Assembly (NCBI RefSeq): GCF_014236855.1 | Contig: NZ_CP051261.1 | Coordinates: 4,836,001-4,900,000, forward strand | DNA: 64,000 nucleotides | Reading direction: 5' to 3' | Origin: Xanthomonas sp. SI | Lineage (GTDB): Bacteria; Pseudomonadota; Gammaproteobacteria; Xanthomonadales; Xanthomonadaceae | Part shown: in pieces, positions 24,553 to 34,199 of the stretch | Layout: each line of letters opens with the position of its first letter | How positions within the stretch are numbered: the first letter of the stretch is position 1 | The notes under the pieces: model-generated | The model's database searches: none | Told to the model about the DNA's origin: nothing | Seen by the model: the letters and a program-made list of their open reading frames with translations, nothing else | Position numbers and translations under genes: made by a program

Positions 24553-27054
24553 ATGAGCATCAGCTGCTGCAACGACACCCGCCGCACCGCGGTGCGCCAG
24601 GCGCCCGGCCGGGTCGGCCTGGACTTCGTCGAGGTCTCCGCCGACCAGTGCACGTTGTTCGTCTACTTCCTCGGCAAGCTGCCGCCGGAGTTCGCCAGCG
24701 ATGGCCCGGCGTTGCCGGCGCATCTGCGCATCGACGGCGGCGAACGCATCCGCGACATCGCCATCGTCGATGTCGATCCGCATATCAGCGACGATCCGGA
24801 GCGCGACGACTGGCTCAGCGTGCGCGTGGACCGCGCCGGCGACCATTCCCGCTACACACTGCAGCTGCGCGACGTGGCCGACGCGGACCCGCGCTACGCC
24901 AGCTGCACGTTCTCGTTCAAGGCCGGCTGCCCGTCGGACCTGGACTGCGCGCCGCGCCGCGATTGCACGCCGCCGGCCGAGGCCGAGCCCGCGCTCAACT
25001 ACCTGGCCAAGGACTACGCCAGTTTCCGGCGCCTGATCCAGGACCGCCTGGCGCTGGTGGCGCCGGACTGGAACGAAGCGCACGTGCCGGATCTGGGGGT
25101 CACCCTCACCGAACTGCTCGCCTACACCGGCGATTACCTGAGCTACTACCAGGATGCGGTGGCCAGCGAGGCCTACCTGGCCACCGCCCGCCAGCGCATC
25201 TCGGTGCGCCGCCATGCGCGCCTGGTCGATTACGCGCTGCACGAAGGCTGCAACGCGCGCGCCTGGGTGGTGGCGGAAACCAGTGCCGAACTGAGCCTGG
25301 ACCCGGCCGCGCTCGGTTTCGTCGCCGGCATCGACGCCGATGCCGCAGTGCCGTCGGTGATCGGCCCGACCGCGCTGCCGGCGCTGGCCGGGCTGGACTG
25401 CGAAACGTTCGCGCCGCTGCTCGACCCGGGTATCGACCAGGTGCGGTGGTACCCGGCGCACAACCGCATCGCGTTCTACGACTGGGGCGACGACGGCTGC
25501 CAGCTGCCGCGCGGCGCGACCCACGCCACCCTGGTGGATGCCTGGCAGGACGGACAACGCGCGTTGCGGCTGCGCCCCGGCGACGTGCTGATGCTGCGCG
25601 AAGTACGCGGCGGCGCTGCCGGGCTCGATGCCGATGCCGATCCCACGCGCTGCTGGCCGGTGCGGCTGACCCGGGTCGAGCCCAGCGAAGATGCGCTGCG
25701 GCCGCTGCCCGCTACCGACGGCGCGACGCCGCAACCCACGCCGTTGCTCGAAGTGAGCTGGGACGCCAGCGACGCGCTGCCGTTTGCGCTGTGCCTGTCG
25801 CGCCTGGGCCCGGCGCCGGACTGTGCGCGCCTGCGCGGCCTGTCCGTCGCACACGGCAACGTGCTGCTGGTCGATCACGGCGACAGCGCGCTCGACGAAG
25901 TGCTGGGCACGGTCGCCGGTATCCAGACCCAGGCCGCCTGCCTGTGCGAAGGCCAGCCCGGCGAGATCGCCGCGCTGGCGCAGCGCTGCGAGTGGCGGCT
26001 GGCACGCGTACCGCTCACCCATCGCGAACCGGCGCCGCACGCGCAACCGGCCAGCGCCGCACTGCGCCAGGATCCGCGCCGCGCGCTGCCGCAGCTGTCG
26101 CTGCACGACGCTGCCGGCAGCGCCTGGACGCCGGTCTCGGACCTGCTGGACAGCGGTCCCGACGATCCGCATGTGGTGGTGGAGCTGGACAACGCCGGCG
26201 TCGCGCGGCTGCGCTTCGGCGATGGCGAACTGGGCCGGGCACCCGCGGTCGGGCGCCGCTTCACCGCCCGCTACCGCATCGGCAACGGCCCCGCCGGCAA
26301 CATTGGCGCCGGCGCGATCAACCGCGTGCGCCTGCGCGATCAGGAGTTGGAAGGGATCTCGCTGCGCGTGTACAACCCGTTGCCAGCCAGCGGTGGCCGC
26401 GCGCCCGAATCGCTGGACGACGCGCGCCTGTATGCGCCATCGACATTCCGCAAGACCTTGCAGCGCGCGATCACCGCCGACGACTACGCCCGCCTGGCGC
26501 AGGACGATCCGCGCGTGCAGCGCGCCGCCTGCGAACTGGTGTGGACCGGCAGCTGGTACGAAGCCGACGTGGCGCTGGACCCGTTGGGCGCTACCGGCGC
26601 CACGCCGGCCTTGCTCGACGACGTGCGCGCGCGGTTGCAGCGGGTCCGCCGCATCGGCCACGACCTGCACGTGCAAGCGGCGAGCTACGTGGCGATCGAC
26701 CTGGCGTTGGAGGTCTGCGCGCTGCCCGGCTACGAACGCGGCGCGGTCAAGGCGGCGCTGCTGGCGCGCTTCGGCGCCGGTGTCGGCGGCGACGGCCGCC
26801 TGGGCCTGTTCCATCCGGACCGGCTCAGCTTCGGCCAAGGCCTGCTGCTCAGCACGATCGTCGCCGAGGCGATGGCCGAAGCGGGCGTGGAGTGCGTGCG
26901 CGTGACCCGGCTGCAACGGCTGTTCCTGCCGCCCAACCATGAGCTCGAGAACGGCCGCCTGGTCCTGGCCGCGCATGAGATCGCGCGGCTCGACGGCGAC
27001 CCGGACCGCCCCGAACACGGCCGCCTGTCGATCGTGCTGCGAGGCGGCCGATGA
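24553..27054 (+). CDS. baseplate assembly protein (Afp11/gpJ-like)
   Basis: An 833-residue wedge protein. The region LNYLAKDYASFRRLIQDRLALVAPDWNEAHVPDLGVTLTELLAYTGDYLSYYQDAVASEAYLATA is the gpJ/gp6-like signature in which a helical LLAY.D.LSYYQD motif forms the wedge dimer interface. The C-terminal part (FRKTLQRAITADDYARLAQDDPRVQRAACELVW) continues the gpJ pattern. Start at 24553 was chosen because MSISCCNDTRR is the typical N-terminus; the frame is open far upstream without coding character. It forms the wedge with the two following products. Confidence 0.9.
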   Translation: MSISCCNDTRRTAVRQAPGRVGLDFVEVSADQCTLFVYFLGKLPPEFASDGPALPAHLRIDGGERIRDIAIVDVDPHISDDPERDDWLSVRVDRAGDHSRYTLQLRDVADADPRYASCTFSFKAGCPSDLDCAPRRDCTPPAEAEPALNYLAKDYASFRRLIQDRLALVAPDWNEAHVPDLGVTLTELLAYTGDYLSYYQDAVASEAYLATARQRISVRRHARLVDYALHEGCNARAWVVAETSAELSLDPAALGFVAGIDADAAVPSVIGPTALPALAGLDCETFAPLLDPGIDQVRWYPAHNRIAFYDWGDDGCQLPRGATHATLVDAWQDGQRALRLRPGDVLMLREVRGGAAGLDADADPTRCWPVRLTRVEPSEDALRPLPATDGATPQPTPLLEVSWDASDALPFALCLSRLGPAPDCARLRGLSVAHGNVLLVDHGDSALDEVLGTVAGIQTQAACLCEGQPGEIAALAQRCEWRLARVPLTHREPAPHAQPASAALRQDPRRALPQLSLHDAAGSAWTPVSDLLDSGPDDPHVVVELDNAGVARLRFGDGELGRAPAVGRRFTARYRIGNGPAGNIGAGAINRVRLRDQELEGISLRVYNPLPASGGRAPESLDDARLYAPSTFRKTLQRAITADDYARLAQDDPRVQRAACELVWTGSWYEADVALDPLGATGATPALLDDVRARLQRVRRIGHDLHVQAASYVAIDLALEVCALPGYERGAVKAALLARFGAGVGGDGRLGLFHPDRLSFGQGLLLSTIVAEAMAEAGVECVRVTRLQRLFLPPNHELENGRLVLAAHEIARLDGDPDRPEHGRLSIVLRGGR

Positions 27055-27120
27055 CGCGTCCATATCTGTCTGTCCCACGCCGCGACGCGGCCGCTTGCCC
27101 GTTTCCAGGAGATCGCTCCC

Positions 27121-30100
27121 ATGACCAGCCATGACTGCGGATGCGGATGCGGCGCCACGCCCTGCGGCTGCGGCTGCGGCGGGGACGCGCGCGTGGCAGG
27201 CGCCGACAACCGCCCCGGCCTGCCGGCGCTGCGCTACCGCACCGGCACCCACGGCCGCTTTCTGGCGGCGATGCGCGCGCGCCTGCCGACGCTGGAGATC
27301 GAAGTCCCCGCCGTCGCTGGGCAGCCGCCGCAGCAGTTGCGCCCGTTGCAGGCGCTGACCACGCGCGACCCGGCCGATCCGGCGCTTGCGCTGCTCTATG
27401 CCTGGGCCAGCGTCGCCGACGTGCTGACCTTCTACCAGGAGCGCATCGCCAACGAAGGCTATGTGCGCACCGCGACCGAACGACGCTCGCTGGTGGAACT
27501 GTCGCGGCTGATCGGCTATGCGCCGCGGCCGGGCGTGTCCGCCAGCGTGCACCTGTCCTACCGGGTCGACGACAACCAGGCCGACGCGGTCGAGATCGCG
27601 GCCGGCAATCGCGCGCAGAGCATCCCCGGCGCCGACGAACTGCCGCAGAGTTTCGAAACCGACGAGCCGCTGCTGGCGCGGCGCGAATGGAACGACCTGC
27701 AGGTGCGCCGCGAACGCCCGCAGGCGATCGACGCCGCGACCCTGGGCTTGCTCGACCGGCTGTACGTGCGCGGCGCCGATGCGCCGGTCGCGGCCGGCGA
27801 CCTGCTGCTGTTCCGCTTCCGCGACAAGACCGACGACATCGCCTGGGTGCGCGTGGCGCAGTCGGTGCGCGGCGACTTCGCCAGCGACCGCTGCGCCATC
27901 GCGCTGCAGCCGCTGCCGGCGCCGTTGCTGGCGGCACTGCCGCTGCTGATGGAGCTGGTGGCGCAGCTGGGTCCCGCCGCCGAGCACGACAGCGGCACCC
28001 AAATCGCCCGCGACAAGGCCCGCCGCCTGCTCAACAGCCTGCGCCTGGGCAGCTATGTGCGGCCGCTGCAGTGGCCGCACCTGATCGCCAGCCCGAACGG
28101 CATCGAAGACCCCGAAGCGGCGGCCCTGCTCGACCGCTTCGCCGAGCGGATCAAGCAGCACGACGACAGCGCGGCGTCCATCGACGACAAGACCGCCACG
28201 CCCGACGGATTCGTCGGCGCGCTGCTGCAGCCCCAGCAGTTGCAGCCGCGCAACGCCTTGCAGCTGCGCCGCCAGCTCGGCAACGCCTTCGCCCGCGGCG
28301 CGGACCTGCAACCGCAGTTGCTGCTCGACTTCGCCCCGGCGCTGCGCGACGGCTACTACGCCGCGTGGCGCGGCAGCACACCGCCGGCCGCAGCCAGCCG
28401 CCTGCACAGCCTGCACGTGCTGCAGCCCGGCGAGGCGCTGTTCGGCGCCAGCGCGCCGCGCGAGCCGCGATCGGAGAAGGACCACGTACTGCCGATGTCG
28501 CAATGGCCGGAATGGCCCTATGCGGCCGACGAAGAGAGCTATAACGGCTTCCTCGCACGTGCGGAAACGCGCCTGCTCCACGACGATCCGGTGCTGGCGC
28601 AGACTCCGAGCGACAAGGACAAGGACAAGGACAAGGACAAGGACAAAGACAACGACAAGCACGAAGCACCGTTCCAGCGCCGCCTGCTCGGCGTGGACAA
28701 CGTGTTCGTCGGCCCGCGCAGCGCTTACGGGCTCAGCGCCGAGGCGACCGGCATCGAGTTCGCGCAGGATTGGCGCGAGATCGAATACGGCAAGGAAGGG
28801 CGGCACGACATCGCCGCGCTGCGCAGGACGCAGCTGTTCCTGCCCAAGGCCGCGCTGCAGCCGGCGGACGCGCCGATCGACGAGGACGTCGCCGGCCAGG
28901 AGATCGAACTGGGTCCGCTGCACGCCTCGCTGCCGTCCGGACGCTGGGTGATCTTCGAAGGCGAGCGCGCCGACATCGACGGGGTCGACGGCGTGCGCGC
29001 CAGCGAACTGCTGATGATCGCCGGGCTCGTCCACGGCTACGACCGCTCGCTGCCCGGCGACCGCCCGCACACCACCTTGCGCCTGGCCACGCCCTGCGCC
29101 TACCGCTATCGCCGCGGCACGCTGCGCATCCACGGCAACGTGGTCGCCGCCAGCCACGGCGAGAGCCGCCGCGAAGTGCTCGGCAGCGGCGACGGCCGGG
29201 CCGCGCTGCAACACTTCGCACTGCACCAGGCACCGCTGACCTGGCGCCCGGCGCCGACCGCCGCCGGTGCCGGCAGCACGCTGAAGGTGCTGGTCAACGA
29301 CGTCGAATGGCGCGAAGCCGACAGCCTGGCCGGGCTCGGCGCGCAGGCGCGCGTCTTCGTCACCCGCAACGACGACGACGACCGCACCACGGCGATCTTC
29401 GGCAACGGCCGCGATGGCGCGCGCCTGCCCAGCGGCGTGGAGAACGTCCGCGCCGAATACCGCAGCGGCCTGGGCCGCGGCGGCAACGTCCAGGCCGGGC
29501 AGATCGCGCTGATGGTCACACGTCCGCTCGGGGTCAAGGAGGTGGTCAATCCGCTGCGCGCCTCCGGCGGCGCCGACCGCGAGAGCCTGGCGCTGATCCG
29601 CGAGAACGCGCCACGCTCGGTGGTCGCGCTCGATCGCCTGGTCTCGGTCGGCGACTACGCCGATTTCGTGCGCATGTTCGCAGGCATCGCCAAGGCCGAC
29701 GCGGTACGCCTCAGCGACGGCGCGCGCGAATGCGTGCACGTCACCATCGCCGGCGTCGACGACATGCCGATCGATCCGGCATCGGATCTGTACCGGAATC
29801 TGCTGCAGGCGCTGCGCATGCTCGGCGATCCCGGGCTTGCCCTGCAGGTATCGCCGCGCGAACGCATCGCGCTGATGCTGCAGGCGCGTGTGCGCCTGCT
29901 CGACGGCCATCGCTGGGAGCCGGTCGCCGCAGCGTTGCGCGCGGCGCTGCTGCAGCGCTTCGGCTTCGAGGCGCGCGCGCTGGGCCAGGCGGCGCTGCTG
30001 TGCGAGGTCATCGCCACGATGCAGGCCGTGCGCGGCGTCGCCTGGGTCGATGTCGACCATTTCGGCGGTGTGCCCGAACGCAGCGAGGACCCGGCCACCG

Positions 30101-30324
30101 GCGCACGCACGCTGGTGACCCAGGACTTCATCACCGACACCGTGCACCGGATCGTCGGTTTGGCCGACCACGACACCAGTGTCCCCGGCAGCGCGCCGGG
30201 CGGTCCAGCCGAGCGCGTCGCAGCCGCTCGCGCCGCCTATCTGCACGGGCATTTGCGCCCGGCGCAACTGGCCATCTTCGCGCCCGCGGTGGCCGACACC
30301 CTGATCCTCAACCAGATCCCGTGA
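27121..30324 (+). CDS. second, Cys-rich baseplate assembly protein (gpJ-like)
   Basis: A 1067-residue relative of the preceding gene. The N-terminus holds six Cys in CGCGCGATPCGCGCGG (residues 6-21), a likely metal-binding clasp, followed by NRPGLPALRYRTGTHGRFLAAMRARLP and ALLYAWASVADVLTFYQERIANEGYVRTATERRSLVELSRLIGY, the wedge signature of this eCIS subfamily. A Lys/Asp repeat (498-513) interrupts the middle. The C-terminal region (NPLRASGGADRESLALIRENAPRSVVALDRLVSVGDYADF) is the gpJ end. A CAGGAGAT ribosome-binding site precedes the ATG; a 66-bp gap separates it from the upstream gene, the largest between consecutive baseplate genes here after the 84 bp before the PAAR gene. Confidence 0.88.
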   Translation: MTSHDCGCGCGATPCGCGCGGDARVAGADNRPGLPALRYRTGTHGRFLAAMRARLPTLEIEVPAVAGQPPQQLRPLQALTTRDPADPALALLYAWASVADVLTFYQERIANEGYVRTATERRSLVELSRLIGYAPRPGVSASVHLSYRVDDNQADAVEIAAGNRAQSIPGADELPQSFETDEPLLARREWNDLQVRRERPQAIDAATLGLLDRLYVRGADAPVAAGDLLLFRFRDKTDDIAWVRVAQSVRGDFASDRCAIALQPLPAPLLAALPLLMELVAQLGPAAEHDSGTQIARDKARRLLNSLRLGSYVRPLQWPHLIASPNGIEDPEAAALLDRFAERIKQHDDSAASIDDKTATPDGFVGALLQPQQLQPRNALQLRRQLGNAFARGADLQPQLLLDFAPALRDGYYAAWRGSTPPAAASRLHSLHVLQPGEALFGASAPREPRSEKDHVLPMSQWPEWPYAADEESYNGFLARAETRLLHDDPVLAQTPSDKDKDKDKDKDKDNDKHEAPFQRRLLGVDNVFVGPRSAYGLSAEATGIEFAQDWREIEYGKEGRHDIAALRRTQLFLPKAALQPADAPIDEDVAGQEIELGPLHASLPSGRWVIFEGERADIDGVDGVRASELLMIAGLVHGYDRSLPGDRPHTTLRLATPCAYRYRRGTLRIHGNVVAASHGESRREVLGSGDGRAALQHFALHQAPLTWRPAPTAAGAGSTLKVLVNDVEWREADSLAGLGAQARVFVTRNDDDDRTTAIFGNGRDGARLPSGVENVRAEYRSGLGRGGNVQAGQIALMVTRPLGVKEVVNPLRASGGADRESLALIRENAPRSVVALDRLVSVGDYADFVRMFAGIAKADAVRLSDGARECVHVTIAGVDDMPIDPASDLYRNLLQALRMLGDPGLALQVSPRERIALMLQARVRLLDGHRWEPVAAALRAALLQRFGFEARALGQAALLCEVIATMQAVRGVAWVDVDHFGGVPERSEDPATGARTLVTQDFITDTVHRIVGLADHDTSVPGSAPGGPAERVAAARAAYLHGHLRPAQLAIFAPAVADTLILNQIP
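28612..28659 (+). repeat. in-frame GACAAG hexanucleotide tandem repeat
   Basis: Sixteen codons alternating Asp and Lys (five exact GACAAG units, then GACAAA, GACAAC, GACAAG) inside the baseplate gene at 27121. Slippage in multiples of six would lengthen or shorten a charged linker without breaking the frame. Confidence 0.85.
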
Positions 30325-30332
30325 GCACTGCC

Positions 30333-32567
30333 ATGGACCTTGCCAGCAACGACCCCAACGACCGCCGCGACCGTCTCTACGCGCTGCTGCCATCGATCCA
30401 TCGCATCCGCGACGCCGAACTCGGCTATCCGCTGCAGGCGCTGCTGCGGGTGATCGGCGAACAGGTCGAGCGGGTCGAGGACGATATCGCGCAGCTGTAC
30501 CGCAACTGGTTCATCGAGACCGCCGACGACTGGGCCGTGCCGTACCTGGCCGAGCTGCTCGGCTACGCTTCGGCCAGCGTGCCCGGCACCCGCGACGATC
30601 CGGCGCTGCGGCGCGTGCTGATCCCGCGCCGCGACGTCGCCCACCTGATCCGCAGCCGCCGCCGCAGGGGCACCGTGGCGCTGCTGGAGACGCTGGCCCG
30701 CGACGTGGCCGGCTGGCCGGCGCATGCGGTGGAAGGCTTCCGCACCCTCGACCGCGCGCAGCACCTGGACCACCGCCACCTGCAGCGGCTCGGCACCGCG
30801 CCGCTCCGCGACGCCGGCGCACTGGAGCGGATCGGCACGCCGTTCGACCGTTTCGCGCACAGCGTGGACCTGCGCCGCGCCAGCTCGGCGCGCGGTGCCG
30901 GCTGCCACAACATCCCCGACGTGGCGGTGTTCGTGTGGCGCATGCGCAGCTACCCGGTGACGCGCACGCCGGCCAGCTGCATCGAACAGGTCGGCGCGCA
31001 CTGCTTCACCTTCAGCGTGCTCGGCCAGGACGCGCCGCTGTACCTGCGTGCGCACGCCGCGGCGGACGCCGCCGAGCCGGCGCTGCCGACGCCGCTGGGC
31101 CGCCGCGAACTGGCCGCGCGGCTGGACCAGGAGTACGGCCCCGCCGGCAGCCTGGCGATCTGGGCCGAGCAATGGGCCGGGCACGACCCCAGCCAGCCGC
31201 TGCCGGCCTCGGTGCTGCGCGTGGCCGACCTGGGCGACTGGCGCTACACGCCGGCGCGCGGCCAAGTCGCGGTGGACCCGCAACGCGGCCGGCTGATGTT
31301 CCCACCAGGGCAGTTGCCGAAGAAGGGCGTGCGCGTCAGCTACCACTACGGCTTCGCGGCCGACCTTGGCGGCGGCGAATATGCGCGGCCGCAGCTGCGC
31401 GCGAGCGCCGAGGAAGTCGCCTTCGACGCGCAACCGGCGCCCAGCGCCGAGGCCACCGTGGTGTACCGCGTCGGCGAAGCCACCGCGCTGCCGCGCATCG
31501 GCGATGCCTTGCGCCGTTGGCAACAGGACGCCCCGCGGCATGCCGCGATCGAGCTGTGCCACAGCGGCGTCTGGGTCGAACCGCTGCATATCCGCCTGCA
31601 ACCGCAGCAGACGCTGAGCCTGCGCGCGGCCGATGGCACCCGTCCGGTGATCCGCCTGATCGACTGGCAGACCGACCTGCCGGACGCGCTGACCGTCGAG
31701 GTCGATGCCGGCAGCCGTTTCGTGCTGGACGGGGTGATGGTCAGCGGCCGTCCGCTGCACATCACCGCCCCGCGCGATCCCGGCCTGCACGCCGCGGCCG
31801 CGGCGCAGGTGCCGGACTGCGCCGCCGAGGTGATCATCCGCCACTGCACGCTTGTCCCTGGCTGGAGCCTGGAGTGTGATTGCGCCCCGCAGCGCCCGGC
31901 CGAGCCCAGCCTGGAACTGCACCGGCTCAAGGCGCGGGTGCGGATCGAACGCAGCATCGTTGGCGCGATCCAGGTGCAGCAGGACGAGGTCGGCAGCGAC
32001 CCGCTGCCGCTGCACATCGGCGACAGCATCGTCGACGCCTGCGCGCCGCAGCGCCAGGCGATCGGCGGCAGCGGCGGCGGCATCGCCCATGCCGAGCTGA
32101 CCGTGCTGCGCAGCACCGTGTTCGGCCTGGTCGAAGTGCATGCGCTGCGCCTGGCCGAGAACAGCCTGTTCAACGACTGCCTCAACGTCGCCCGCCGCCA
32201 GATCGGTTGCCTGCGCTTCTGCCGCGTACCGCGTCACTGCCGTACTCCACGCCGCTATCGCTGCCAGCCCGACCAGGCCATCGCCGCGGTCCGCGACCTG
32301 CAGCTGCCACCGGTGCAGGAAGCCGCGCGCGTCGCCGGCGAGCAGCGCCGCCTGACCCCGCACTACGACGCGCGCCGCTACGGCCATCCCGGCTATGCGC
32401 GGCTGTCGCGCGACAGCGCCGAGGAACTGCGTCGCGGCGCCGACGACGGCGCCGAACTGGGCGTGTACCACCACCTGTACGCAGCGCAGCGCGAGGCCAA
32501 CCTGCGCGCGCGCCTGCACGACTCCACCCCGGCCGCGACCTCGGTCGGCCTGTTCTTCGCCGATTGA
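30333..32567 (+). CDS. tail protein gpI/Afp12-like, baseplate periphery
   Basis: A 744-residue protein. The N-terminal ~180 residues (RDRLYALLPSIHRIRDAELGYPLQALLRVIGEQVERVEDDIAQLYRNWFIETADDWAVPYLAELLGY) are the phage P2 gpI-like domain of Afp12-type proteins. The larger C-terminal portion is beta-rich and includes right-handed beta-helix-like segments (ERSIVGAIQVQQDEVGSDPLPLHIGDSIVDA), possibly a stalk that holds an external fibre. A GTG at 30321 overlapping the previous stop is an alternative start; the ATG at 30333 was chosen because the family usually opens a few residues before the RLYALLP block. Confidence 0.85.
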   Translation: MDLASNDPNDRRDRLYALLPSIHRIRDAELGYPLQALLRVIGEQVERVEDDIAQLYRNWFIETADDWAVPYLAELLGYASASVPGTRDDPALRRVLIPRRDVAHLIRSRRRRGTVALLETLARDVAGWPAHAVEGFRTLDRAQHLDHRHLQRLGTAPLRDAGALERIGTPFDRFAHSVDLRRASSARGAGCHNIPDVAVFVWRMRSYPVTRTPASCIEQVGAHCFTFSVLGQDAPLYLRAHAAADAAEPALPTPLGRRELAARLDQEYGPAGSLAIWAEQWAGHDPSQPLPASVLRVADLGDWRYTPARGQVAVDPQRGRLMFPPGQLPKKGVRVSYHYGFAADLGGGEYARPQLRASAEEVAFDAQPAPSAEATVVYRVGEATALPRIGDALRRWQQDAPRHAAIELCHSGVWVEPLHIRLQPQQTLSLRAADGTRPVIRLIDWQTDLPDALTVEVDAGSRFVLDGVMVSGRPLHITAPRDPGLHAAAAAQVPDCAAEVIIRHCTLVPGWSLECDCAPQRPAEPSLELHRLKARVRIERSIVGAIQVQQDEVGSDPLPLHIGDSIVDACAPQRQAIGGSGGGIAHAELTVLRSTVFGLVEVHALRLAENSLFNDCLNVARRQIGCLRFCRVPRHCRTPRRYRCQPDQAIAAVRDLQLPPVQEAARVAGEQRRLTPHYDARRYGHPGYARLSRDSAEELRRGADDGAELGVYHHLYAAQREANLRARLHDSTPAATSVGLFFAD

Positions 32568-32585
32568 CTCGAAAAGGACGCAACC

Positions 32586-34136
32586 ATGAAAGGCGACTTC
32601 TCGCGGGTGAGCTTCGACCCCCGCCATCACTTCAGCCAGGTACTGCTGCAACAAGGCCGCGTGACCCTGGATGCCGATCCCAACGAACAGGGCGCGATCC
32701 TGCTGCATTACCTGCGCACGCTCGCCCGCGACCTGTTCGGCGCCTACGGCGGGCCAGTCGATCATCTCGGCTTCGGACTGCAGATCGACGCCAGCGGCGA
32801 AGCGCCGGTGCTGCGCATCGATGCCGGCCGCTACTACGTCGACGGCATCCTGTGCGAGAACGAGGGCTGCGACTACGGCAACCAGCCGTACTACCGGCCG
32901 CAGCCAAGCGACGAGCAGCACAGCGGCGACGCGCTGAGCGACTGGCTGCAATCGCGCGAACGCGGTGACCAGCGCTACTGGCTCTACCTGGACGTGTGGG
33001 AGCGCCACGTCACCGCGATCGAATACCCACACCTGCGCGAGACGGCGCTGGGCGGTCCCGATACCTGCAGCCGCCTGCAGGTGGTATGGCAGGTGCGTGC
33101 GCTGGACCTGGCGGCGCTGCCCAAGCGACTGGATGCACGCAGCGCGCGGCTCAAGCAGCGGCTGGAGCACACCCAGGATCCGCACGAACGCGAGCGCCTG
33201 GAGCGCGCGCTGGAACGCGCGCAGCGCGCTAGCGAGGCGCTGCAGGAAGAGGGCGGCGATGTCTGCTCCGCACCGCTGGAGGCGCTGGCACGCGACGCGT
33301 TGCCACAGTTGGCCGCACGCGTGGACCCGGGACAGCGGCTGGACGACCCGTGCCTGGCCGCGCCCGATGCGGCCTACCGCGGCGTCGAGAACAACCTGTA
33401 CCGCGTCGAGATCCACCGCGGCAGCGACAACGGCGCGCAGCCGACCTTCAAATGGTCGCGCGACAACGGCAGCGTCGCCAGCGCCTGCCTGTCCGCGCAG
33501 GGCGAGCACCTGCAGTTGGCCAGCGCGCGCGGTTTCGCTGCCGGGCAGTGGGTGGAATTGAGCGACGAGCGCGACGACCTGCAGGCGCGGCCGGGCGCCC
33601 TGTATCTGATCGACGCCATCGACAGCGACGCGCTGCTGCTGGACGGCGCGCCGGCATGGGACACGGACGCCGTGCACCCCAAACTGCGGCGCTGGGACCA
33701 GTCGGCCTACGGCGACGTGACACTGGTCGACGGTGCGGTGCCGATCCCCGCGGCCAAGGACGCGCAAGCGCAATGGATCGACCTGGAGGACGGCGTGCAG
33801 ATCCGCTTCGCCGCCGATGCCGACTATCGCAGCGGCGACTACTGGCTGATCCCCGCGCGCGTGGCCAGCGGCGGCATCGACTGGCCGACCCTGGCCGACG
33901 GCAGCGCAACGGCGCAACCGCCGCGCGGCATCGAGCATCACTACGCACCACTGGGCGTGCTCGGCATGCAGGCCACCGGCGGCGGCATCGGCGTCACCCA
34001 ATCCTGCAGCTGCAGCGTGACCCCGATGAACAGCTGCAGCCTTGGCGGCGAACGCGATGCGCTCCCCCGCGGCGGCGGCAACGGCAACGCCACGCCGGGC
34101 AAGAAGACCCCGGCCAAGCCCAAACCGCATACCTGA
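32586..34136 (+). CDS. DUF6519 protein, last gene of the eCIS operon
   Basis: A 516-residue protein opening MKGDFSRVSFDPRHHFSQVLLQQGRVTLDADPNEQ, the DUF6519 signature found in eCIS loci after the gpI-like gene. A coiled-coil helix lies near residues 180-225 (SARLKQRLEHTQDPHERERLERALERAQ). A Cys cluster close to the C-terminus (CSCSVTPMNSCSLGG) precedes a basic disordered tail. It is probably an outer baseplate or fibre-like component. No recognisable receptor-binding fibre gene follows, so this protein or the previous one may contact the target. Confidence 0.8.
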   Translation: MKGDFSRVSFDPRHHFSQVLLQQGRVTLDADPNEQGAILLHYLRTLARDLFGAYGGPVDHLGFGLQIDASGEAPVLRIDAGRYYVDGILCENEGCDYGNQPYYRPQPSDEQHSGDALSDWLQSRERGDQRYWLYLDVWERHVTAIEYPHLRETALGGPDTCSRLQVVWQVRALDLAALPKRLDARSARLKQRLEHTQDPHERERLERALERAQRASEALQEEGGDVCSAPLEALARDALPQLAARVDPGQRLDDPCLAAPDAAYRGVENNLYRVEIHRGSDNGAQPTFKWSRDNGSVASACLSAQGEHLQLASARGFAAGQWVELSDERDDLQARPGALYLIDAIDSDALLLDGAPAWDTDAVHPKLRRWDQSAYGDVTLVDGAVPIPAAKDAQAQWIDLEDGVQIRFAADADYRSGDYWLIPARVASGGIDWPTLADGSATAQPPRGIEHHYAPLGVLGMQATGGGIGVTQSCSCSVTPMNSCSLGGERDALPRGGGNGNATPGKKTPAKPKPHT

Positions 34137-34199
34137 CCCTGCATCCGCGACGGATCGCCCACCGCGCTTGACCCGTCAGCCCACACCACCTATCTTGCG

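Noticed and set aside
24478..30393. Very long antisense open frames (for example 1971 codons opposite the baseplate genes, 1297 codons opposite 30237-34130, 974 codons opposite nrdA)
   Set aside because: They mirror real genes with clear domains, have Arg/Ala/Pro/His-biased translations typical of high-G+C shadows, and lack ribosome-binding sites.
7620..34136. A prophage or R-type pyocin
   Set aside because: No head, terminase, integrase, holin, lysin or tape-measure gene; presence of a Pvc15-like ATPase, DUF4255 and DUF4157 proteins points to an eCIS.
7620..34136. A type VI secretion system
   Set aside because: No TssJLM membrane complex, ClpV, or TssB/TssC split sheath; the sheath is a single long protein.
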